Source of the DNA: Valencia hispanica | Lineage: Eukaryota > Chordata > Actinopteri > Cyprinodontiformes > Valenciidae | Reading direction: 5' to 3' | Length of the DNA: 64,000 nucleotides | Assembly (NCBI GenBank): GCA_963556495.2 | Contig: OY747707.1 | Location: forward strand, 36,016,371-36,080,370 | Shown here: positions 47,901-56,157 of the stretch, piece by piece | Position numbering within the stretch: position 1 is the stretch's first letter | Layout: the number at the start of each line of letters is the position of its first letter | Notes under the pieces: generated by a model | The model's input: only the letters and a program-made list of their open reading frames with translations | Database searches by the model: none | What the model was told of the DNA's origin: nothing | Translations under genes and position numbers: made by a program

Positions 47901-50900
47901 TGTGAGCTGACAAGGTGTCAGTATGGTCATCAGGAGATGTTTGAGTCATAACTGGTCAAATAAAAAGGCTATTGTTACGTTTATTTTTGGGGAAAAGTTG
48001 CATATAGCCCCTTTAAAGCATTCTGGATTTTGTGTTACACCAAAGGTTTGTGAATTTCCCCAAAATTTTATTCACGTAGGAGTAGCACTACTTTAATATA
48101 TTTTTACCCAAGTAAAAGTAAAAAGTAGCCATTCAAAAAATGGCTCAGGTAAGAGTAAAAAAGATTTCAGTTAAAAGGTCACTTCAATTTCGATTTATTT
48201 ATTGATTTAACAGGGACATTGTGATCCAACATAGTGCAAAACGAGTTCCAACTGATGCGACTCTTTAGAGTGCACAGCCAGTGCTAATTTTCAACTATTA
48301 TCCAACTTAAGTCCCAAGTACCAGACTAGGACTATTGAAACTGATTTAGTCTGTGATGATGTACACTCAACAAAAATATAAACGCAACACCTTTGTTTCT
48401 GCTCCCATTTTTCATGAGATGGACTTAAAGATCTAAAATTCATTCCAGATACACAATATTACCATTTCTCTCAAACATTGTTCACAAATCAGTCTAAATT
48501 TGTGATAGTGAGCACTTCTGCTTTGCTGAGATAATCCATCCCACCTCACAGGTGTGCCACATCAAGATGCTGATCTGACATCATGATTAGTGCACAGGTG
48601 TACCTTATACTGCCCACAATAAAAGGCCACCCTGGAATGTGCAGTTTTGTCTCACAGCAAAATGCCACAGATGCCACAAGCATTGAGGGAGCGTGCAATT
48701 GGCATGCTGACAGCAGGAATGTCAACCAGATCTGTTGCTCGTGCATTGAATGTTCATTTCTCCACCATAAGCCGTCTCCAAAGGCGTTTCAGAGAATATG
48801 CCAGTACATCCAACTGGCCTCACAACCGCAGACCACGTGTAACCACACCAGCCCAGGACCTCCACATCCAGCAGGTTCACCTCCAAGATCGTCTGAGACC
48901 AGCCACTCAGACAGCTGCTGAAACAATTGGTTTGCATAACCAAACAATTTCTGCACAAACTGTCAGAAACCGTCTCAGGGAAGCTCAACTGCATGCTCGT
49001 CGTCCTCATCGGGGTCTTGACCTGACTCCAGCTCGTCGCCGTAACAGACTTGAGTGGGCAAATGCTCACATTCGATGGCGTCTGGCACGTTGGAGAGGTG
49101 TTCTCTTCACGGATGAATCTCGGTTTACATTGTTCAGGGCAGATGGCAGACAGCGTGTGTGGCGTTGTGTGGGTGAGCGCTTTGCTGATGTCAATGTTGT
49201 GGATTGAGTGGCCCATGGTGGTGGTGGGGTTATGGTATGGGCAGGCATCTGTTATGGGCGAAGAACACAGGTGCATTTTATTGATGGCATTTTGAATGCA
49301 CAGAGATACCGTGATGAGATCCTGAGGCCCATTGTTGTGCCATACATCCATGAACATCACCTCATGTTTCAGCAAGATAATGCACGGCCCCATGTTGCAA
49401 GGATCTGTACACAATTCTTGGAAGCTGAAAATGTCCCAGTTTTTGCATGGCCAGTATACTCACCGGACATGTCACCCATTGAGCATGTTTGGGATGTGCT
49501 TGACCGGCGTATACGACAGCGTGTACCAGTTCCCACTAATATCCAACAACTTCGCACAGCCATTGAAGAGGAGTGGACCAACATTCCACAGTCCACAATT
49601 GACAATCTGATAAACTCTATGGAAAGAAGATGTGTTGCACTGCATGAGGCAAATGGTGGTCATACCAGATACTGACCGGTTCTGAGTCCCCAGACCCCCA
49701 ATAAAGCAAAAAACTGCACATTCCAGGGTGACCTTTTATTGTGGGCAGTATAAGGTACACCTGTGCACTAATCATGATGTCAGATCAGCATCTTGATGTG
49801 GCACACCTGTGAGGTGGGATGGATTATCTCAGCAAAGCAGAAGTGCTCACTATCACACATTTAGACTGATTTGTGAACAATGTTTGAGAGAAATGGTAAT
49901 ATTGTGTATCTGGAATGAATTTTAGATCTTTAAGTCCATCTCATGAAAAATGGGAGCAGAAACAAAGGTGTTGCGTTTATATTTTTGTTGAGTGTAGTAA
50001 TACAGACAAAAATATCAAATTACCTGCAGGTTCCAGTACTTTGGAAAATAAAATAAAAGAAATAGTAAAAATAAATCCCACTCTCACAAATTAACCAATT
50101 AAGAAGAAACACACATTTCCAAATCTCACATTACAATATTTTCCACAACATAAATGCTTAAAACCAAGACTTAGTGAAGGCAATGTTTACATGGGTGACG
50201 GTATACCTTAATCCATTTATGTGTTAGAACAGTGCGAAGTAATTCCAGTGACAATATCCACAGTTTAATGTTTGTTCACTTGAGGCTCAGCATATAGAAA
50301 ATGTCATTAGAACAATGAAGCTTGTTTGCAAACCAGTCTCACCAGGCCTGGTACAAAACTTCTCCTAGCAGTACATTTCTTCAAAAATGTTACTCAGATA
50401 AATGTAACTAGTTACTACTCGCCTCTCTGCATCACTACAAGAAGCATCGTTCTTATTTCCACAGCTTTATTTCGTTATTTTAGACACTTATATGAGTATC
50501 CTAATGATTTTAGTCATCAGTAAAAGTATCAGCAGTGCCTTGCGTAACATTTTTTAATTTTGTGATGCAACTAAACATCAGTCTATTTCACTGAAATGTT
50601 ATGAATACACTAACACAAAATTCTCCACAATTGTGAAGGAGTGAATTTGCGTTCATCCCATTTCAATTTGACACCGGTAGATCAAATCCAGTGTGTATCA
50701 CCTAATTAGTAACAGAAGTACATTTTTGGGTAACTTAATCCCAGTATTAATGGAGCTGTTCTAACAACGGGTTTGAATACTTTTGCAAGGCTCTCTATGA
50801 CTGATACAGTTTAGCACAAAATTTAGTCCACAAACTAGAGCCATGCCAGCCAAAACAGATCTTTGTGTCATCATCAGACTAATAAAGTGTTACATTCGGC

Positions 50901-53900
50901 ATCAGAGATGAAAGTAGGAGATTCATTATTTGGAAAGTTAAGCTGGGCCCAGGCTGAAGGTACGATGTCGATGACACATATGGGGCAGCAGAGATCGAGC
51001 AAAAGAGAAGAAGGATAAAGCAGCCATACAAGGATAAGAAGAAACAGCTGTTGCTCACAGCTGAATCTGACACTGGGGTGGTGATGTAGTGGGAGAGTGG
51101 GGAGACCTACATGGGAGCAGCATGACTGTTTGGGGTAAAATATGAAAATCCCAGTCACGACTTTCTGCTGCCAGGATTTAAGGTGATGCCCACATTCAGA
51201 GCCAGATATGTGATTATTCCAATTAAAGAGACGTGTGCTGAGTTACAGGAGATATTCTCAGTGCTGGATTATACTGGTCTTCATGTATTCTCATTGGAGG
51301 TTATGTAGGTCAAGCCATGTGTCACTAAATCAGCCGCTAAAATATTTCAAAACCTAATCTCTGTGACTGACATGGGGTTCTTAGGGATTTTCCCACTTTA
51401 TTTCCCTAACTGAATGTGACTGCTACACCAAACGGCACAATCAAACATCTGTCTTTATCTCCACGGTGAGGAGAGCCAAGTTTTCCTTCACCTCCTAACT
51501 TCCTGAGACACCCCATTACTGCCTCAGAGGTGCATCTGTCCATGACTAAACTCTACATATAAATAAAAGCAGGGTACAAATGTGTATATAGCACTCTGCA
51601 AAAACATTCATACCAGATGAGCTTTTTCAGGTTTTTTCACATGACAACCAGAAACATCAATGTATTCTACCAGGAGTTTCTGTCCCAATAGACCAACATT
51701 TACATTTACAAATTTGTTCATTCATGCTGCTGAAAGAAAAGCATCCCCACAGCATGATGCTGTCACCATCATGGTTCACCACAAAAATTGTGTTTTCAGG
51801 GAGCAATATTTTTTTTAATTAGACATAGTATTTTGCATTTAGGTCAAAGTGTTTCATTGGATTTCAGAATGTACCCCCCATAGGTCAGCATAACCTTCTG
51901 CTGCAATTACAGCTTTAGGTTTTACAACTATGCCCCAGGAGACTAAAACCATCAACAAAAGATAGATTAAACTCAACCAGATTGGATAAAACACATCTTT
52001 GAACACCAGTTTTCGAATGAGTACAGTATGTAATACTACTTCAACTCTTGATACTAAAACCACTGATTAAAAGAGACAACAAATTTTAGGTAGTATTGAT
52101 AATTACTTGTATTTGTGGTTATTTCTTTGTATGTTTATTGCGTTCTGTCTTGTCACGTTTTTTTTGTTTCCTGTTTGATTGTGTTTTATATTCAGTGTGT
52201 TGAAAGAATTACTATGTAATGGGAAGTTTTCAGCTTTTGCCTAGTTTTTTTTTGTTCAATAATCCCACCAGTAAAATAGTGGTACAGTGTAAATTTAGCT
52301 TCACTCAGGTTACTTGTATTTGAAATAAATGACCTTTTATACCCATCGACAAATCATAGAGTTCAGATTTATTTTATTTTCTATTCAACCACAAAAATAC
52401 ACATCACAACCTTGTTGTTTCTCTGTTTTTTTATTAGTTAGGATATGACAGTTAATTGTACTTGTGAATTATCTAATTAATTTCCCGGACTCTGACTTCC
52501 TTCCAAAAATGTATTAAATGTATTTTGGAAACACTGATAAGCCAAAACAGAACCTAAGTTCTATGTTGGCCAAATAGCAAGACTTTGGACAGGTTGTCAC
52601 AGGACAGATTCAGAGTATGTTTCTCCTGGATATTAAGAATTAGTTGGCCGCAATTTCGCAGTGCTTCATGTGTTTTGAGTCTCTCGCCCTAAGAGACAGT
52701 CCCTATTGGGTTTTAATGGGAAAAATTGATGGTGGCGGGGGTCAAAATGATTGCAGTTTTTATAGGAAACAAAGCTGGAAAAGCATGATGGTATTTTTCA
52801 AATCCAGGGCTTCCCCCTCTTTCACTGTCAGTGTCTGAGTTGGCATCCTGCAGCTTCTGGCAGTGCTGCTAATGCAAAGTTCCACTATTTCATTCAGAGC
52901 TGCAATCTTAGCCAAGGACATGTGCTGAGTAGAGCAGAGTTCAGGTCCTCGTCCAGGCAAACACGCCATTGTTTTAAGAGTGGAGTTTTTAAGACAGCCA
53001 TTTGGGATTTCCACTGCAAAATAATAATAAAAAAGATCAAAATAAACAGAAATAGAAGTGATGGAAATGCAATTAAGAAAATAACTTTAAATCTAAAACT
53101 CACCATTTCACATCCAAGTTTTCCTGCATGGTTATTGTTTTCCATGTGCTGCAGCCAGCTCACAGTTATAACTCTCACTCCTTGTCAAATCCAATTTGTC
53201 TCAGTTCTTGGACTTTCATCAGCACATCTGGTATAAAGTGACAATTTTTCTATCTGAGGCAAAAAGTGACAAAAGACACTTAGATTTTCTCATTTTGTGC
53301 CAATAAAGATGGCGATTTAGGTCAATTTAGTCCATTCTAAATGAATGGATGCACAATAAAAATTGTTTGTTCAGGCTGTTAATAATCTGCTATTTGATAT
53401 TTGTCAATTAAAATGCTGAATCTGGCTGATGTATCAACAAACATGTACCTTTATATGATGTTCTAAACAGTGTTGAAGGTCCAAAATAAACAGTTATGAG
53501 CAAAACACTTTTAATTTATTTATTTAAAATTTACCTGCACATAGGTAAGTTCTGAAAAGTAATTAGTAACTTCAGGGAGAGTACCTAGTAAGTTCTCGGA
53601 AAGATTTTGGGAAGTTCCTTGGCAAATTCTGGAAAGTTCATGACACAGTGAGAAAAAGTATCTGGTAACTTCTGGAAGGCATCTGGTGAAGTTGCCAAGA
53701 GTAGTTTGTAAATTGAAGGGAGTATTATGTGTTGCTTTATATCCTTTCAACCACGTTATGTTTTTGCTTAGACAACCACTCTCCTCCTTAATACTAAAAT
53801 GTTCTCAGTATGAAAAAGTCTGTTTTAATTTCTATATTGTTGAACTGATCAGTGTTTCCTCTCCTGCCTCACCAGTGAGACGTCAGAATATGAAAATCCG

Positions 53901-54488
53901 CATCAGCGCCACAGGAGACACAATCGTGATGAAGTTTCTGCATCCTAACACTGACACCAAGCTTGAGGGCTACATCCTGGGATATGGCAGCAGCATGTTC
54001 TCCAAACAGTTTATTCAGCTGCCTGAGAACGGACAGCCATATGAGACTGAGTTTGGTAAAACTGGGCTGGGGGGGTGTTGCTCCACAATCAAACAGTTTC
54101 AATATAATACAGTTTCAATACAACTAAAAGAAATTATTATATCTGTGGAGTTTAGGAGCAGATTCACACTCAACCTCACATTTCTCCTGTGTTTAGACGC
54201 TGAACCAAAGTACCTTGTAGCTGTCCAGCCCATCCCAGCCAATGAGGTGAAAAAGCAGTGCAAAGGTTTGTTTAGGACCACACAGCAGGATTTCTTTCCA
54301 AAATAAATTGGAGTGATTTAAATGTAAAAGTAAGATACTTCCTTATTTTTTTCAGGTAAAGTGGAACTGGAAAAGCCTCTACATTTGGTCATTGGGTCGT
54401 TGACGCCCACCTCAGTCCTTCTCTCTTGGGGGACGCTGCTGAAAACACCTTATGAAGGGAATATCATGAATGACTGTTTAGAAGATGG
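44848..54488 (+). CDS. abi3bp: abi3bp, first four coding exons (gene continues right)
   Basis: ABI3-binding protein (TARSH) is a secreted matrix protein with fibronectin III domains. Its mammalian form was named for binding the SH3 domain of ABI3/NESH. Joined exons 44848-44944, 53876-54055, 54197-54265 and 54356-54488 give about 160 residues. These are a signal peptide, a basic QNMKIRISATGDTIVMKFLH segment, KLEGYILGYGS, DAEPKYLVAVQPIP with a following Cys, and the start of an FN3 domain (PLHLVIGSLTPTSVLLSWG). This order and the exon borders match vertebrate ABI3BP as I remember it (LKVHI...LLKFL, LEG.LLGYGS, DAEPKYL.VV.P, KPLQLV.G.LTP.SV.LSWG). Introns 1-3 are phase 1 and intron 4 is phase 2. 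The remaining exons lie beyond 64000. I cannot tell which teleost paralogue (a or b) this is. Confidence 0.88.
44945..45804. other. abi3bp intron 1, 5' part; nothing recognised
   Basis: No repeat or RNA recognised. Any intronic enhancer would need comparison with other fish. Confidence 0.5.
45805..46490 (+). mobile_element. Decayed Tc1-like relic in abi3bp intron 1
   Basis: Starts with a GGTGCAATAATTATTGGCAC end word. It continues with GTCATGGCCACTTTT, AAGTGCTTGTTTGACTAAAC, CAGTCCCAAATAAAAAG and, at 46405-46460, GATGGAAACAGTAAGATTGA then GCTTTATGGCAACAAACACT. The last part corresponds to an ETKIELFGNKH-like transposase segment. Stops and frameshifts everywhere. Confidence 0.6.
46491..47520. 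other. abi3bp intron 1, nothing recognised
   Basis: Chance ORFs of up to 83 codons, with no element ends. Confidence 0.5.
47525..48012. mobile_element. TTAA-flanked MITE (488 bp)
   Basis: Flanked by TTAA (47521-47524 and 48013-48016). The ends are AGGGGCTAAATGCAGTTTTC and, reversed, AGGGGCTATATGCAACTTTT. Similar in size and target to the element at 41627-42098 but with a different end sequence. piggyBac or Kolobok type. Confidence 0.8.
48050..48180. repeat. AAGTAAAAGTA-rich repeat, left part
   Basis: TTTTACCCAAGTAAAAGTAA and neighbouring words. The partner right part is at 50380-50435 (AATGTTACTCAGATAAATGT, then AACTAGTTACTACTCG). Tc1 copy D and other sequence lie between them. Possibly hAT-derived. 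Confidence 0.4.
48364..49994 (+). mobile_element. Tc1 copy D, complete, in abi3bp intron 1
   Basis: 1631 bp flanked by TA (48362-48363, 49995-49996). Both ends read CACTCAACAAAAATATAAAC, and the terminal inverted repeats extend about 285 bp (48364-48648 against 49710-49994) with only about two visible differences. Near-perfect long TIRs and an almost open transposase point to recent insertion. Copy C (29528-31130) is a close relative. Confidence 0.96.
48662..49675 (+). pseudogene. Tc1 transposase (DD34E), copy D, one nonsense codon
   Basis: 338 codons including the terminal stop. The frame is continuous except for TGA at 49205-49207 (codon 182), where copy C has CGA (Arg). This is a C-to-T change at a CpG. 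The N-terminal region has two helix-turn-helix motifs (GMSTRSVARALNVHFSTISR; TAAETIGLHNQTISAQTVR) and a basic RRPHRGLDLTPARRR linker. Catalytic residues are Asp151 (LFTDESRF), Asp239 (FQQDNARPH) and Glu274 (SPIEHVW). The stop lies between the first and second Asp, so the product is inactive. ATG 48662 is used because it is shared with copy C and follows the TIR. Confidence 0.95.
50000..50530. other. abi3bp intron 1, mostly unassigned
   Basis: Apart from the AGTTACT-type words at 50380-50435, nothing recognised. Confidence 0.5.
50533..50796. mobile_element. Short Tc1-derived MITE with both ends
   Basis: Left end AGTGCCTTGCGTAACA, right end TTTGAATACTTTTGCAAGGC. These form an inverted pair of the TGCCTTGCAAAAGTATTC type. 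About 264 bp, noncoding. Confidence 0.65.
50797..51585. other. abi3bp intron 1, nothing recognised
   Basis: Chance ORFs on the minus strand near 50874-51158, with no recognised motif. Confidence 0.5.
51590..51960 (-). mobile_element. Tc1-derived relic in abi3bp intron 1
   Basis: Left word CACTCTGCAAAAACATTCAT. The stretch ACAGCATGATGCTGTCACCA (reverse of the GGGSIMLW coding block) is at 51750-51769, and CAGCATAACCTTCTGCTGCA near 51887. Minus orientation, decayed. Confidence 0.65.
51961..53875. other. abi3bp intron 1, 3' part
   Basis: No element ends recognised. An 84-codon ORF lies on the minus strand (53014-52760). At 53540-53700 there is a cluster of AAGTTC/GGTAAGTTC words (AGTTCTCGGAAAG, AGTTCCTTGGCAA, AGTTCATGAC, and others), a loose degenerate tandem of about 25-30 bp. 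The last 50 bp before exon 2 are pyrimidine-rich. Confidence 0.45.
53876..54055 (+). CDS. abi3bp: abi3bp exon 2 (N-terminal domain)
   Basis: Preceded by a pyrimidine-rich tract and CTCACCAG. 180 bp, symmetrical in phase. It encodes RRQNMKIRISATGDTIVMKF, then NTDTKLEGYILGYGSSMFSK and QFIQLPENGQPYETEF. Ends TTTG-GTAAAA. This is the strongest match to ABI3BP. Confidence 0.9.
54197..54265 (+). CDS. abi3bp: abi3bp exon 3
   Basis: 69 bp between TGTGTTTAG and AAAG-GTTTGT. Encodes DAEPKYLVAVQPIPANEVKK then QCK. The first codon (Asp) is split across intron 2. Confidence 0.88.
54356..54488 (+). CDS. abi3bp: abi3bp exon 4 (start of first FN3 domain)
   Basis: 133 bp between TTTTTTTCAG and GATGG-GTAAGG. 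Encodes GKVELEKPLHLVIGSLTPTS, VLLSWGTLLKTPYEGN and IMNDCLED. The core Trp of the FN3 B strand is present (LSWG). The next exon, expected to carry the YTIRYRE-like strand, was not found before 64000. Confidence 0.88.
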
Positions 54489-54599
54489 GTAAGGGTAGTC
54501 ATCATTTTCTAAAAGGCAACACTTTTTCAGTTCAGAGTTTACAAATACAACATCCCTCTGGCACACACATTTCTGGAGGCCAACAAAAAGTAGTGCAGA

Positions 54600-55030
54600 A
54601 CTCTGAAGTGTGACTTTTTTTTGCAAAAAAAAAAAGCGAGATATTCATTTATGTTTAGACCTAATCAAGAACCACCTTTGGCTGAAATAATAGCTAGAAA
54701 GGCTTTTACACCTCTACCAGCTTTGGACATCTTGAGAATAGATTTTTTTCCTGCCAAAATATATAATGTGTGAATAGAAAGGTTTCAACTCTTCCCCCAA
54801 ACCCTTCGTTGCTGGATTTTGAACCTCTGGCCCAGTCTTAAGTATTTAAGGCTATCCTCTTAACACATGTGTATTGCCAGGACTGCCTTGTAGTTAAGTC
54901 TATCCATCTTCCTTTCAACTTAGACCATTTTCGCCTACCCTGCTGAAGGAATGAAGTCCCACATTATGATACTGCCACTCCCCTGTTTTACAGTGGCCAT
55001 TGTGTGTTCAGGGGGATATTAGCTGTTTCC
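54600..55030 (-). mobile_element. Tc1-derived relic at the start of abi3bp intron 4
   Basis: Contains CAAGAACCACCTTTGGCTGA, GGCTTTTACACCTCTACCAG and, at about 54958-55020, CACATTATGATACTGCCACT followed by GTTTTACAGTGGCCATTGTG (reverse of a KQGSGSIIM-like coding block). Minus orientation, no ORF. Confidence 0.65.
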
Positions 55031-56157
55031 GTTGTTGTTATGTCCATTATAAAAAACCTCTTGTGAAGCCTAAATAAGTGGAGTGCTCAACAAGAGTAAC
55101 TGATTATTTAATAATTTATACATTTAATAAACAGCAGCCTCATTAATGCATTGAAGAACAATACACAAACACAACAGCCTGGCACCTCGGTGATTTTGAC
55201 TTGTACAGTCGTGGCCAAATGTTTTGAGAATGACACAAATATTAGTTTTCACAAAGTTTGCTGCAAAACTACTTTTAGATCTTTGTTTCAGTTGTTTCTG
55301 TGATGTACTGAAATATAATTACAAGCACTTTATACGTTTCAAAGGCTTTTATTGACAATTGCATGACATATATGCAAATAGTCAGTATTTGCAGTGTTGG
55401 CCCTTCTTTTTCAGGACCTCTGCAATTCGACTGAGCATGCTCTCAATCAACTTCTGGGCCAAATCCTGACTAATAGCAACCCATTCTTTCATAATCACTT
55501 CTTGGAGTTTGTCAGAATTAGTGGGTTTTTGTTTGTCCACCTGCCTCTTGAGGACTGACCACAAGTTCTCAATGGAATCAAGATCTGGGGAGGTTTCAGG
55601 CCATGGACCCAAAATTTCAACGTTTTGGTCCTCGAGCCACTTAGTTATCACTTTTGCCTTATGGCACGGTCCTCCATCGTGCTGGAAAATGCTTTGTTCT
55701 TCACCAAACTGTTGTTGGATTGTTGGAAGAAGTTGCTGTTGGAGGGTGTTTTGGTACCATTCTTTATTCATGGCTGTGTTTTTGGGCAAAATTGTAAGTG
55801 AGCCCACTCCCTTGGATGAGAAGCAACCCCACACATGAATGGTCCCAGGATGCTTTACTGTTGGCATGACACAGGACTGATGGTAGCGCTCACCTTTTCT
55901 TCTCCGGAAAAGCCTTTTTCCAGATGCCCCAAACAATCGGAAAGAGGCTTCATCGGAGAACATGACTTTGCCCCAGTCCTCAGTAGTCCATTCACCATAC
56001 TTTCTGCAGAAGATCAATCTGTCCCTGATGTTTTTTTGGAGAGAAGTGGCTTCTTTGCTGCCCTTCTTGACACCAGGCCATCTTCCCGCAGCTGAATCCT
56101 CTTTAGGAGACGATCATGGCGCTTGCTTGACTTTCTTCGACGCCCTGAAGCCTTCTT

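Noticed and set aside
53686..54306. A single 206-codon ORF read as one gene
   Set aside because: It reads through abi3bp exons 2 and 3 and the stop-free intron 2. The upstream 63 codons belong to intron 1, and splice sites and homology support separate exons.
55509..55838. 109-codon plus-strand ORF within Tc1 copy E
   Set aside because: Antisense to the transposase catalytic region.
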